Assembly: GCA_019359035.1 (NCBI GenBank)
Contig: JAHHIC010000038.1
Location: 62,001 to 126,000, forward strand
Length of the DNA: 64,000 bases
Direction: 5' to 3'
From: Scytonematopsis contorta HA4267-MV1
GTDB lineage: Bacteria; Cyanobacteriota; Cyanobacteriia; Cyanobacteriales; Nostocaceae
The position numbers were made by a program, and so were the translations under genes. The notes beneath the pieces are model-generated. The model ran no database searches and was not told the origin of the DNA. It saw only the letters and a list, made by a program, of their open reading frames with translations. Positions 1-8,842 of this stretch are shown in pieces (position 1 is the first letter of the stretch; every line of letters starts with the position of its first letter).

Positions 1-1
1 T

Positions 2-139
2 ATCCATACTAGGGTATACAAGTTTATTTGCCAACACTGCCGTGCAGCTGTTGAACGAGAGACTTATGCAACTTGTTGTCCTAAATATGGTAATGAGTGT
101 AATGGAGTAGAAAAAAAATGTTTAAGAAATAAACTGTAA
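2..139 (+). CDS. C-terminal end of a small zinc-ribbon-like protein (partial)
   Basis: A reading frame is open from the window edge to a TAA at 137-139 and gives 45 residues. It contains a C-x2-C pair (CQHC), then a CC pair and two further cysteines in a basic, lysine-rich tail, a pattern typical of a small zinc-binding ribbon. The stop lies 17 bases before the next gene on the same strand, so the two may be co-transcribed. Function is not recognised; the start is outside the window and a chance frame cannot be excluded. Confidence 0.45.
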   Translation: MHTRVYKFICQHCRAAVERETYATCCPKYGNECNGVEKKCLRNKL

Positions 140-156
140 TATTCAAACGAATGTAA

Positions 157-975
157 ATGCTGAATCTACCACCACCACCATCACAACCATTACCCAGTAA
201 GCAAACACTAAAAGAGTTAGCTGATTACTATCGTCAGTTGATTGAGTATTATCGTCAAGCAGCTGCACAAGCAGAGGAAAAACTTTTTTATGTGGAAGCA
301 CTGATGAACCCGATTCAAACCTTTGATGCTGAAGCTTCTGCTGGAGGGTATTTGGCTTTGCCTGCTGTGGAAAAATACAACTCCGACAGTGATAGTGATG
401 TGGGGGTGGAGAACCTAGACCAAGAGAATCTAATCCCACAGATAGTTGAGATTCTTGAAGCAAATAGAGGCAAAATCTTGCAAATAGACTACCTAATCTG
501 GGAAATTTTTGGGAACCAAGATGAAAAAATGCAATTAACCTTAAAATCAGAAGTAGGAAAAATACTAAAACTGGGAGAGCAAGATGGTTTCTGGGATGCA
601 GTTCCAGATTCTCCTGGGTGCTGGACGATTGATTTAAATGACTTTCCTGATTTTAATAGACAAACTCAAACATCTTCATCTAATGGTAAAAAGAATAACA
701 CTCGGTCGAAACAAGCACATCCTACAGGTCTTCCTAATTCGCAGATATTAGAACAATTTGATACCTTGCATTCAGCGATTTTTGAGTGTTTGCAAATACA
801 TTATCCTGGAATGATGGATGCTAGTACAGTTTTGGAATGGCTTTACCCCGATGGTTTACCAGCTTCTCAGGAAAAAATTGTTAGCCCAATTGTTACCAAG
901 ACCCTGAGCAAAGGTTGTGGAAAAGGTTGGCAGTACGTGGGAAAAGGGTTATATATTTGGGATATTGATGCTTAA
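157..975 (+). CDS. Conserved cyanobacterial hypothetical protein with two winged-helix-like segments
   Basis: This 272-residue protein is not recognised. It begins with a proline-rich stretch, followed by a helix rich in Ala, Glu and Tyr (about residues 20-50) that could form a coiled coil. Two later segments (about 90-165 and 205-270) each look like a helix-turn-helix followed by a short beta hairpin ending in a Trp-rich strand, the shape of a winged-helix unit of the kind found at the N-termini of restriction enzymes and chromatin proteins. The linker between them is Ser/Asn/Lys-rich. There is no signal peptide or membrane segment, so it should be cytosolic. A DNA- or protein-binding role is inference only. 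It is convergent with the B12 permease gene on the other strand, 48 bases away. Confidence 0.7.
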   Translation: MLNLPPPPSQPLPSKQTLKELADYYRQLIEYYRQAAAQAEEKLFYVEALMNPIQTFDAEASAGGYLALPAVEKYNSDSDSDVGVENLDQENLIPQIVEILEANRGKILQIDYLIWEIFGNQDEKMQLTLKSEVGKILKLGEQDGFWDAVPDSPGCWTIDLNDFPDFNRQTQTSSSNGKKNNTRSKQAHPTGLPNSQILEQFDTLHSAIFECLQIHYPGMMDASTVLEWLYPDGLPASQEKIVSPIVTKTLSKGCGKGWQYVGKGLYIWDIDA

Positions 976-1023
976 TTTACCTCACTTACTGTCCGGGTTT
1001 CTTCAGGTTCTTAAGATATCTAA

Positions 1024-2136
1024 TTACCGAGTATAGTAGCGACGCAAAATAACCCAACTCACCACGGGAGTACCAATCAGTGCAGTCACTGAATTCAAGG
1101 GTAAAACCATTTGAGTTCCGGGAATTGTACAAAGCAAATCCGCGATTAAGGCCAAAGTAGCACCCATTATTATCACTGTAGGTGTGAGTATCCGATGGTC
1201 GCATGTGTTTAATAAACTGCGGCACAAATGAGGAACAGCCACACCCAAAAATGCAATCGGGCCACAAAAAGCAGTAATTCCACCTGCTAAAACTGACGCG
1301 CTTGTAATAATCCAAAATCTAATACGTTGTAAATTTAAACCCAAAGTTAATGCATGGGACTCACCAACCAATAAGACATCTAATGGTTTAGATAGTAATA
1401 CTGCAACCGCTAATCCCAAAATCACAACAGTTGCTAAAATCGGCATTTGTCTCCAAGTAACTCCAGCAAAACTACCAAAAGTCCATTGTAAATATGTTTG
1501 AATTTTTTGGCTTTCGCTAAACTGCAATAAAATGCTTACTATTGCGCTCGTTGCATAACCAAATAATAAACCTAAAATAAGTAGAGTCATTGTATCGGGA
1601 ACGCGACGCGATACAAATAAGACTAAACCGAGAACTACAGCAGCACCTAAAATTGCGGCAACAACTAAACTTAAATCTCCTAAAGCTTCCCCTATAAATC
1701 CTAGATTTTGAAGTAATATATTTGTGCCGATTGCGTTTGACGCTAGGACAACTATTGCTACTCCCAAACTTGCACCAGAGCTAATTCCTAATACAAATGG
1801 ACCAGCTAAGGGATTTTTGAATAGAGTTTGCATTTGTAAACCGCTAACTCCCAATGCTGAACCAGCTAATATGGCAGTGATAGCTTTTGGTAAGCGAAAT
1901 TTGAGGATAATATTTGTCCAAGTTGTTTTCTCGGGTTCTCCACCAAGTAGGATAGTGACGACTTGATTGATGGGGATATGAACTGAACCTAGTGCTAAGT
2001 CGAGTAAAAATGCAAAGATTAATGCAGTGATTAGGGCTAAAAATATTAGGTTGCAAGAGCCTAAATATTTTAGTTTATATTTTAGGTTATATTTTAGGTT
2101 ATATTTATATTTAAATTTTTGCATTTCACTTCCCAT
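1024..2136 (-). CDS. btuC: Cobalamin (or metal-chelate) ABC transporter permease, BtuC/FecCD family
   Basis: This 370-residue polytopic membrane protein belongs to the FecCD/BtuC family, which forms the inner-membrane channel of importers for vitamin B12 and ferric siderophores. Visible family marks are the segment beginning KFRLPKAITAILAGSALGVSG near residue 80, the GISSGASLG segment and the C-terminal FCGPIAFLGVAVPHLCR motif that contacts the ATPase. About ten hydrophobic helices can be traced. Its ATG at 2136 overlaps the stop of the binding-protein gene by one base (TAATG), so the two are translationally coupled. The cobalamin riboswitch heading the operon favours corrinoid over siderophore as substrate; the family alone cannot tell these apart. 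No ATPase gene follows, so it must use an ATPase encoded elsewhere. The N-terminus carries an odd repeated Lys/Tyr/Asn/Leu stretch. Confidence 0.85.
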   Translation of the reverse strand: MGSEMQKFKYKYNLKYNLKYKLKYLGSCNLIFLALITALIFAFLLDLALGSVHIPINQVVTILLGGEPEKTTWTNIILKFRLPKAITAILAGSALGVSGLQMQTLFKNPLAGPFVLGISSGASLGVAIVVLASNAIGTNILLQNLGFIGEALGDLSLVVAAILGAAVVLGLVLFVSRRVPDTMTLLILGLLFGYATSAIVSILLQFSESQKIQTYLQWTFGSFAGVTWRQMPILATVVILGLAVAVLLSKPLDVLLVGESHALTLGLNLQRIRFWIITSASVLAGGITAFCGPIAFLGVAVPHLCRSLLNTCDHRILTPTVIIMGATLALIADLLCTIPGTQMVLPLNSVTALIGTPVVSWVILRRYYTR

Positions 2137-3350
2137 TAATTTATTTTTCTGTAATAGACTAGTTGATGATTTGGCAGTATTTCCGGATGAAAAATTTTAA
2201 TCAGGTCGGATAACACAACATCTGGATTGCTGATACCACCTTCCCAATAGTCATTACCACCATTTTCGTTCACACGAGCATTATTATTGTACAATTTATT
2301 ATTTTTTACTGCTTTAAAATCACCGTAACGATTATCTTCTTTTAGTAAGTCTTTAACAGTTTTCCATGATTGGCTTAAATTTACCCAAAAATCAGCGTTT
2401 GTTGCGCGTTCTAGAACAACTTCAAATGATAAAGGTAAACTACCAGAAGATTTTTCATCACGCCATAAATAGTTAGCTCCTGCATCTTCTAAATATTTCG
2501 CTGCGTAGCTTCCTCCTCCTGGTAGATACCAAGTCCCTTTAAAATTAAAGCCAACAAATACTGTTGGACGTTGTTTTATGGATTTTGCTAATTTTGCAAC
2601 TGATTCATATTTTTTGACAACTTCGCTAAATATTTGCTCGGCTTTTTGTTCTTGATTAAAAAATAGTGCTGTAAATTTTAGCCATTCACTTCTACCCAAA
2701 GGAGTATTTTCCATATACTCAGCATTTATTGCTACTTTTAAACCTGATTCTAGTAATTTTGGATAGCTATCTTGCTGAGCGTTCCCAGTTCCATAGGTTG
2801 TTATTAGTTCGGGATTGAGTTCTAATATTTTTTCAACATTGACATTGGAATTACTTCCCACTGAGGCAATTTTTCCTGATTTAATTTTTTCTGCAACCTC
2901 TTGTGTATTTACCCGTTTGGTATCGCTAACTCCAATCAGTTTATCAACTACTTCTAATTTCGCAATATGTGGTAAATGTGTAGTCGAAAGCGAAATTACA
3001 GAGTTGACAGGCACAGTAATTACTTGCGAATCTTTTGGAGCTTGTGGTGCAGGTGTTCCACATTGAACTAAAATATATTTAAAACCTGCTTTGGCATCCT
3101 TCCAAGGTTGTTTAACGGTGATAATTTTATAATTTTTATGGTACTCGACCGTGAAACCTTTCGCTTGAGTAATACTTATTTTATTAGGGAAATAGTCAAG
3201 ATTTTCATTATAATTTTGTACGCAAGCGCTATTTGTGGTTGATAAGGAAGTTTTATCGGGTTGCCGAGTTTGGCAACTGATTATAAAAGTAGCCACTGCG
3301 AATACAAGACAGAGCAGTGATATCAACTTTGATTTACCTGATTTAATCAT
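2136..3350 (-). CDS. btuF: Periplasmic cobalamin-binding lipoprotein, BtuF/FecB family
   Basis: This 404-residue substrate-binding protein of the BtuF/FecB (cluster A-II, helical-backbone) family has a lipoprotein signal: basic N-terminus, hydrophobic core and a cysteine at about residue 26 (lipobox IISC). The first domain contains the typical pattern of a site-recognition strand (ISLSTTHLPHIAKLE), the VDKLIGVS turn and the ELNPELITTYG strand; a second lobe follows a long helix. It is longer than E. coli BtuF because of an extra 100-residue N-terminal segment before the first lobe. It would capture the ligand delivered by the TonB receptor upstream and pass it to the coupled permease. The B12 assignment follows from the riboswitch; by sequence alone a ferric-chelate ligand remains possible. 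Confidence 0.82.
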   Translation of the reverse strand: MIKSGKSKLISLLCLVFAVATFIISCQTRQPDKTSLSTTNSACVQNYNENLDYFPNKISITQAKGFTVEYHKNYKIITVKQPWKDAKAGFKYILVQCGTPAPQAPKDSQVITVPVNSVISLSTTHLPHIAKLEVVDKLIGVSDTKRVNTQEVAEKIKSGKIASVGSNSNVNVEKILELNPELITTYGTGNAQQDSYPKLLESGLKVAINAEYMENTPLGRSEWLKFTALFFNQEQKAEQIFSEVVKKYESVAKLAKSIKQRPTVFVGFNFKGTWYLPGGGSYAAKYLEDAGANYLWRDEKSSGSLPLSFEVVLERATNADFWVNLSQSWKTVKDLLKEDNRYGDFKAVKNNKLYNNNARVNENGGNDYWEGGISNPDVVLSDLIKIFHPEILPNHQLVYYRKIN

Positions 3351-3436
3351 ATATCTAATAGTTGTTCATAATCATTCAAAAGAAACCCCACCCCGGAACT
3401 TTAATAGGAGGGGCTTTAATTTACCCGGTAGGGGAG

Positions 3437-4306
3437 TTAGGTGACAGGTGGATAAATATGCTCGGTAACCTTATTCCCTTCAACTAAATGTTCATTGACA
3501 ATTCTTTCTGCAACTTCTGGCTTAACGCGAGTGTACCATGTTTTGTCATTGGAATTGAAAACTACCGGACCTAGCTTACAAACTTGTAAACAACCAGTGG
3601 TTCTCACATCAATATCTACCCCTGCTTTTTCTACCGCTGATTGTAGTGACTCAAATATAGGTTGCCAATTTCGTGAAGGGTAACAGCGTCCTGAAGTGCA
3701 AACTGCAATATATGCACACTTGAGCGGATTTTTTTCAAACGGAATAGGCTTTGTCCCTAATACATAAATATCCCTAAGTTGCTTATAAAGCTCTAACTTA
3801 TCGAAATTAGCTTTCCCTTCAGGCAATAAATTTTCGTCTTCAACATAGGGATTAGGTAAGAAAATTGTCATAGCTTGTTGTTCTGCACCATTCCAAAATT
3901 GAACTCCCCATGATTTTGGTATTCCCTCTGGATTTAAGCGACGATAAAATGCAGCTTTAGTAATTAAGCGTTGTTTTCTTAACTCTACAGGAGTTTCCGA
4001 TTCCAGACCTCCGAAAGTTTCTTCTATACATAAATGAAAATGCCATTCACCCGCTATAACTGTCAGGTATCCATCATAAAGAACACATTTTTTTGGTGCT
4101 TCATTAAATTCCAATTCCAATACGCTACCTTGCTCAATATGTCCTAGCCCTACTTGATGCCAATTTTCTTGAAACAAAGTATAAAGTAAACAAGCAAGAG
4201 TATCTCCATTACAATCAAAATACTCATATTCAATTTTCCAATTAGTCGGAGTAGTCTCAGTAACAACATTATTTAATGGAGTTACCCAAGGATTGAATCC
4301 ACTCAT
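3437..4306 (-). CDS. Thioredoxin-like [2Fe-2S] ferredoxin-domain protein in the B12 operon
   Basis: This 289-residue cytosolic protein has two parts. Residues about 1-190 form an alpha/beta domain that I do not recognise. Residues about 195-280 show the thioredoxin-fold [2Fe-2S] ferredoxin arrangement: C203-x4-C208 (in CTSGRC) and C239-x3-C243 (in GCLQVC), followed by the GPVV strand and the C-terminal helix ending near EHLVEGN. Related ferredoxin domains occur in cyanobacterial proteins linked to tetrapyrrole and corrinoid metabolism. It sits between the TonB receptor and the binding protein, on the same strand with an AGGAGA ribosome site, so it probably acts on the imported cofactor, for example as an electron donor or a corrinoid-handling factor. 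That role is inferred from position only. Confidence 0.75.
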   Translation of the reverse strand: MSGFNPWVTPLNNVVTETTPTNWKIEYEYFDCNGDTLACLLYTLFQENWHQVGLGHIEQGSVLELEFNEAPKKCVLYDGYLTVIAGEWHFHLCIEETFGGLESETPVELRKQRLITKAAFYRRLNPEGIPKSWGVQFWNGAEQQAMTIFLPNPYVEDENLLPEGKANFDKLELYKQLRDIYVLGTKPIPFEKNPLKCAYIAVCTSGRCYPSRNWQPIFESLQSAVEKAGVDIDVRTTGCLQVCKLGPVVFNSNDKTWYTRVKPEVAERIVNEHLVEGNKVTEHIYPPVT

Positions 4307-4397
4307 AATTTATTCTCCTATCACATGTAGTTAGCCTTATTTAGCACCCTGCATTCTCCTCCTTATTTATCTCCCTGGCATAAGCGAGCGATTTTAA

Positions 4398-6608
4398 TTA
4401 AAATGTTGAATTGAGACCGATTTGGAACATTCTACCTCCGTCAGGAAAACCAGGGAATAACTGATAGCGCTGGTTGAAAATATTTTCAACACTACCTGTT
4501 AATGTTAACCTATCGCTGAGAGGTACTCGTAATTTGAAATCAAAAGTTGTATATCCAGATAAAAATTCTGTGTTGACATTATTGGTAGGGTAACCATTTA
4601 ATGAGTTCATTAATAGTCCCAAGTACCAACCATCTGGATTTTCATAAGATACTCCCAAATTTAATTTATCTGCACCCGCAAATCTTAATTCTTTATTAAT
4701 TTCCGCAGAAGTACTACTCTTTTTAATTCGAGGGTCGTTGGCTGTGTAATTGACAAAAGCGTAAACATTTTTCGCTACTTGTAAATTTAATGAAGCTTCT
4801 AGACCCGTTGTTTCAACTAAGCCAATATTTTCCCAAGTTCCTGTGGCTCCATTCACAGCGGGAATCAGTGGCTTAAAGGCAATTAGGTCAGATATATTAT
4901 TTTGGAAAAATGTTAAGCGCAACAATCCAATATCGCCAAGTTTTTGGTCAATACCAATATCAAAACTATCACCTTTTTCTGGCTTAAGATTTGGGTTACC
5001 AATATTAGTTGGATTGAAATTAAATAAATTGGCTATGGTTGGGACGCGGAAATTTTTAATGTAGTTTGCTCTGATGGTAGTAGAGTCGCTAATATCCCAT
5101 TTTGCACCAACTGATGGTGATGTGGCAGAAGCATTTGACAAGCTATTAAAATCTTGACGCACTCCTAAATTTAACTTGAGGTTAGGAATCAAGCTTGCTT
5201 CGTATCTTGCAAAAATCGCACCTTGAGCAATGTTATTATCATAGTTGAGGCTGTTAACACCTGTAGAGAACCTCACAGCATTACTTACAACGTTGACATT
5301 ACGATAGTCAAAGCCATAAACAACGCTTTGATTTTTACTGAAGTTCCAACTATGAGTTGCTTGAATACCGTAAGAACTTTGCTTGGTCTCAAATCTTCTG
5401 TTGAATTGAGCTGGGATAGTTATAGAGTTAGAATCAAAGCGGGTATTGATAAAATCTGTGTACAGTTTTGCTGTTAGTAGCGAATCGTCCCCTCCTCCCA
5501 GTTTAGAATTCCAAGTTAAATCGGTTAAAACTTGGTCTGTAAATTTCCGGTTTCGGTCGGTCAGATTATTACCAGAACCTTGACCAAATTGCGGTACAAG
5601 GATACGGACTCCTCCTGGTACTCCTTGGTCTTTGCCTAAATATAATGTTGATAGACTTAAGGTATTACGCTTGTCTAAATCTGCTTCTAGTTTGACGTTG
5701 AAGTTATTGTAGAGAACGTCGTTATTTTTTCTGACTCCGCTAAAGTTAGCTTCGGGAATTGAAAAAGGATAATTATATTGTCCTTGAGTGCGGTTATAAC
5801 CAACAACCCAACCAATATTTCCGGTTTTTCCGCTATTGCGAATAGTTTGTTGATTGAGTCCGTAGGAACCAAAGTTAATTGTCGCGTCGGTGGTAATTTT
5901 TCCGGATATGGGACGACGGGTAATAATGTTAATTACTCCACCAATCGCATCGGAACCATAAAGAGTTGAACCTCCACCAGGTAGTACTTCGACACGCTCA
6001 ACTATATTAGTGGTGAATTCTGATAGGTCAAAACCACCGCTACCTAAGTTATTGACTGGTCTACCATCAAGTAAGATTAATACCTGATTGGTGTTAGAAC
6101 CTCTAATAAATTGACCGCTCAATGCATGAGGTTCGCTTCCAACTGTTCCATCACCCAAGATACCAGGAAGATATCGCAGTGCTTCTCTAACACTTCTTGC
6201 ACCCTGCGCTTCCATTTCTTCTTTTGTAATCACGTAAATCGGACGGGTAGAATCTTTGACCGTTCCTTCTCGACGGAATGGAGAAAAAACTGGTTGATTT
6301 AATAATTTCCCTGTGACAGTTAGCTCAATATCTGATTCTTGTTCATCATTATTTTGAGGAGTTTGAGATATTTCTTGTTGATTTTGTTGTAGTTCTGTTG
6401 CTGAATGTTTTTCTGTTAGTACTTCGTTCGCTAGTTGAGGAACTTTGACTTTTACTTCGGAAACTTCGGAAACTTCTTCTTCTGCTTTAGCTTCTGTTAC
6501 TGCTACTTCATTCGCAAAAACACACTCGCTATACAAAACCATCAAAGATAACGCAAAAGTTGACGCAAGAATATGAATTCCCCAATTAGGAACGCGCAAG
6601 TTATTCAT
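4398..6608 (-). CDS. btuB: TonB-dependent outer-membrane receptor, BtuB-like
   Basis: This 736-residue outer-membrane receptor has an N-terminal signal sequence (about 1-33), a Glu/Gln-rich periplasmic linker (to about 95), a TonB-box-like DIELTVTG stretch, a plug domain (about 110-230, with VREALRYLPGI, FIRGSNTNQVLILLDGRPVN and GGGSTLYGSDAIGGVINIIT) and a 22-strand-type barrel ending in an aromatic-flanked terminal strand and final Phe. The plug and size fit the BtuB/FepA/Cir group. The gene starts with ATG at 6608 with a GGAG site close upstream, and its leader contains a cobalamin riboswitch, which indicates B12 or pseudo-B12 as the ligand. It is the first gene of the operon with the ferredoxin-like, BtuF-like and BtuC-like genes. 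Confidence 0.9.
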   Translation of the reverse strand: MNNLRVPNWGIHILASTFALSLMVLYSECVFANEVAVTEAKAEEEVSEVSEVKVKVPQLANEVLTEKHSATELQQNQQEISQTPQNNDEQESDIELTVTGKLLNQPVFSPFRREGTVKDSTRPIYVITKEEMEAQGARSVREALRYLPGILGDGTVGSEPHALSGQFIRGSNTNQVLILLDGRPVNNLGSGGFDLSEFTTNIVERVEVLPGGGSTLYGSDAIGGVINIITRRPISGKITTDATINFGSYGLNQQTIRNSGKTGNIGWVVGYNRTQGQYNYPFSIPEANFSGVRKNNDVLYNNFNVKLEADLDKRNTLSLSTLYLGKDQGVPGGVRILVPQFGQGSGNNLTDRNRKFTDQVLTDLTWNSKLGGGDDSLLTAKLYTDFINTRFDSNSITIPAQFNRRFETKQSSYGIQATHSWNFSKNQSVVYGFDYRNVNVVSNAVRFSTGVNSLNYDNNIAQGAIFARYEASLIPNLKLNLGVRQDFNSLSNASATSPSVGAKWDISDSTTIRANYIKNFRVPTIANLFNFNPTNIGNPNLKPEKGDSFDIGIDQKLGDIGLLRLTFFQNNISDLIAFKPLIPAVNGATGTWENIGLVETTGLEASLNLQVAKNVYAFVNYTANDPRIKKSSTSAEINKELRFAGADKLNLGVSYENPDGWYLGLLMNSLNGYPTNNVNTEFLSGYTTFDFKLRVPLSDRLTLTGSVENIFNQRYQLFPGFPDGGRMFQIGLNSTF

Positions 6609-6811
6609 TTTTACTCCTCACCTATATATGTCGAAATATGTGGAAAATGCTTGAAAAAAGAATGCCTTAATGCTTTTAAGCCAAAGCTATCAAGAAAGTA
6701 AATAGCTAAGCACAATAATACTTAACAAAGAAAAACAATACGTGATTGAAGATAATTGACTAACTTCAAATAATACCTGTAGCTTGCAAATATTACATTC
6801 ATACGTTTCAT

Positions 6812-6972
6812 CTGTACCTCGCAGACGGGTGTCTAATGTTACTCTCGGCGGGCATTCTGACTAAGAGACAATATTTCACGTCTCATCACAGCTGCGGGAC
6901 AGTGCCGGATTTACACCGAACTTTCCCCCTTGCGTCTGATGGCTGCTTTCCACCAGAACCGAGTCGATTCAA
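6812..6972 (-). ncRNA. Cobalamin riboswitch (AdoCbl/B12 element) upstream of btuB
   Basis: Read on the minus strand, the segment contains the conserved core GGTGTAAATCCGG followed by CACTGTCCCGCAGCTGTGATG (6884-6917), which matches the central region of cobalamin riboswitches. A purine-rich GGGGGAAAG element precedes it, and a B12-box-like AGTCAGAATGCCCGCC (6847-6862) follows, with flanking pairing arms. It lies about 200 bases before the btuB start and in the same direction. By analogy with other cobalamin riboswitches, bound cobalamin should reduce expression of the uptake operon. End coordinates are approximate. Confidence 0.93.
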
Positions 6973-7575
6973 GTAAACTAGCATATTTTGCATTTTAGTG
7001 ATAGTTGCTACACTACATTTCTTGATATTATACGTAGACTACACCTGTTAAATTTAAATACATGATAACCATTATTATTATTGTTCTGATATTAAGTAAT
7101 GTAAAGAAACTTACTTAGGCAGTTAAAGGAAAATTTACTTTGAACAGCATTATTAAGGAAAAATAAATGTTTTTATTATATGAGAATCATTCTCGATTTT
7201 GTGATAATATTTATACGTCCCTAGGTAAGTATCTCATAAAAAGCTCCGAATAATTGCATTTGGATAGGTTCTGATTATAGGAATTGCATATCTACAGGTT
7301 TGTTTGCGGCTATTTTCTGTGCATTTAGTCTTGTTTAGTCACGATTGTTCATCAGGTTCATTGCAGAATATTTGTTAGACACTTGCTTAATTCGTTTTTG
7401 CACGACAGATGGCTTTGCTTTTAGTGTGTATATTTTTGCTGTTTGTGTTTTTTATAAGTGAGTTAGTGTGAGGAGAACTGATGAAAAGTCTGAATTTGAC
7501 GTTGGGAATGTCTTTAGCATTTACAGGACTAAAGAATAGGATTTAGATAAATTTTGACTGCAGGAGGCGAAATTG
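6973..7575. other. Intergenic region between the btuB leader and the DUF7219-like gene
   Basis: This stretch of about 600 bases holds the btuB promoter and operator (7175-7195) and otherwise AT-rich DNA. On the plus strand a 21-codon frame, ATG at 7481 to TAG at 7546, has a good ribosome site (GAGGAG six bases upstream) and encodes a short hydrophobic peptide starting MKSLNLTLGM. It could be a leader peptide for the next gene, but nothing else supports it. No RNA gene or repeat is seen. Confidence 0.4.
7175..7195 (-). promoter_or_regulatory. Promoter -10 box with a Fur/Zur-type palindromic operator for the btuB operon
   Basis: A perfect palindrome GAGAAT-C-ATTCTC lies at 7182-7194 (7-1-7 layout of Fur-superfamily boxes). 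On the minus strand it is followed directly by TATAAT (7180-7175), a consensus -10 element, so a repressor bound here would block the promoter. The resulting transcript would start near 7168 and read through the riboswitch into btuB. The thrS operator at 12526-12542 shares the left half exactly (ATGAGAATC) and also abuts a -10-like sequence, so the same regulator, most likely Zur, probably controls both. No convincing -35 is seen. Confidence 0.65.
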
Positions 7576-7824
7576 ATGGATAAAGACAGCTTTTTATACC
7601 CACGCAGCAGCTACTACGGTGAATTTACACCAGAAAATCTGGTTTTTAATGCAAATTTGCAGCAGTTTTCTCAACAGATAGGTTATATAACTGGCTTACA
7701 GACGGGTGGAAAAATTTCTTCTGAAGAAGCTTACCAGAAAATTAAGCTTGCTTATAAACAGTTGAAATACTCTAAAAAACAATTAAGGATTGGTAGCAAT
7801 TTATCTGAAAATGATATGGGTTAA
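7576..7824 (+). CDS. Small DUF7219-like cyanobacterial protein
   Basis: This 82-residue protein starts at the ATG at 7576, which is placed nine bases after a strong AGGAGG ribosome site; a TTG three bases earlier is a less likely start. The sequence (KDSFLYPRSSYYGEFTPENL, then NANLQQFSQQIGYI and GGKISSEEAYQKIK) resembles a small family common in cyanobacteria and, as far as I recall, catalogued as DUF7219, of unknown function. It is soluble and mostly helical, with a basic C-terminal half (KQLKYSKKQLRIG). It is transcribed away from the btuB operon and ends in a likely intrinsic terminator. Confidence 0.8.
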   Translation: MDKDSFLYPRSSYYGEFTPENLVFNANLQQFSQQIGYITGLQTGGKISSEEAYQKIKLAYKQLKYSKKQLRIGSNLSENDMG

Positions 7825-7838
7825 TCAAAATGTATTGT

Positions 7839-7884
7839 AATAGCTAGTTGATTTACACTTGATATAAATTCAGCTATTTTTTTT
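7839..7884 (+). terminator. Candidate intrinsic terminator after the DUF7219-like gene
   Basis: AATAGCT (7839-7845) can pair with AGCTATT (7872-7878), and a run of T residues reaches 7884. The stem has seven pairs but the loop is long (26 bases), so it is only moderately convincing. It lies 15 bases after the stop codon and before the convergent folE end. Confidence 0.45.
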
Positions 7885-8059
7885 AATATTTTAATAATGC
7901 TTGAATTCTTGTATAGGGTTTTAATGCTATTTACTAAATTCTTAACTCGGTAGGAAGGTTGAATTAAGTTTGTAGTTGCCCTGAAGCGTTTCATCGAAGA
8001 AAAGCTACAGCACTACTACAAACCTATAAATAGACTTTAGATTTGATATTTAAATCAAT

Positions 8060-8713
8060 TTATGAGTGAAAAGCTGGACTATGCCGTATCAAACTCATAA
8101 ACTCCTCACGAGTCCTCCCATCGTTCGCAAAAACTCCACGCATCGCACTAGTGACAGTCCAAGAACCAGGTTTTTGTACCCCACGCATCACCATACACAT
8201 GTGAGTTGCTTCTACAACTACTGCTACACCTTGAGGCTGGAGTAAGCCTTGTAATGCATCAGCAATTTGTAGAGTTAAACGTTCTTGCACTTGCAAACGT
8301 CGTGCGTACATTTCACAAATACGGGCAATTTTTGATAGTCCAATCACCTTACCATTGGGAATATAAGCTACATGAGCGCGACCAATGATAGGCAAAATAT
8401 GATGTTCGCAGGAACTAAAAATGTCAATATCACGAATTAATACCATTTCGTTGGCATCTTCAGTGAAAACCGCACCATTTAACAGTTCATCTAAAGATTT
8501 ATGATATCCACTTGTCAGATATTGCAATGCTTTAACAACTCTTTTGGGAGTATCTTTGAGTCCTTCTCGGTCTGGGTCTTCTCCTAAACCGATAAGCAAA
8601 GTACGTACAGCTTGCATCATTTCCGCATCTGTGACTTTCTGAAGAAGTTGAGTAGATACAGACGCGATGATTTGCTCGGCAGAGTCGAATTCTGGACGAA
8701 ATGATAGAGTCAT
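8060..8713 (-). CDS. folE: GTP cyclohydrolase I (type IA)
   Basis: This 217-residue enzyme converts GTP to 7,8-dihydroneopterin triphosphate, the first step of folate and pterin synthesis. The type IA zinc-site residues are present: SSCEHH in the centre and the [11 protein letters not shown] motif near residue 180, with the [15 protein letters not shown] helix between. It is the last gene of the zinc-limitation set, 130 bases after the COG0523 gene. Zur regulons often contain a spare folE; here the spare is still the metal-dependent type IA, so it presumably depends on the neighbouring metallochaperone or tolerates other metals. A second, housekeeping folE elsewhere in the genome is expected but cannot be seen. 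Confidence 0.93.
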   Translation of the reverse strand: MTLSFRPEFDSAEQIIASVSTQLLQKVTDAEMMQAVRTLLIGLGEDPDREGLKDTPKRVVKALQYLTSGYHKSLDELLNGAVFTEDANEMVLIRDIDIFSSCEHHILPIIGRAHVAYIPNGKVIGLSKIARICEMYARRLQVQERLTLQIADALQGLLQPQGVAVVVEATHMCMVMRGVQKPGSWTVTSAMRGVFANDGRTREEFMSLIRHSPAFHS

Positions 8714-8842
8714 TCTTTCAAATAATGGGGAAAATTTTTAAAGGTAAAGACCTAACATAAACTCTACCTTTAACCTACTTCTGTGGATTAAAGGCAGAAC
8801 CGCGATTTTAGTTGCTGAGTGTTAGAAGTTTACTTTTCTTAA

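Noticed and set aside
986-1315. 109-codon minus-strand frame overlapping btuC
   Set aside because: It lies in another frame of the permease gene; composition is Cys/Tyr/Trp-rich and looks random.
1024-3350. Iron-siderophore (FecB/FecCD) annotation of the binding protein and permease
   Set aside because: The families overlap, but the operon leader carries a cobalamin riboswitch, so B12 uptake is the better call.
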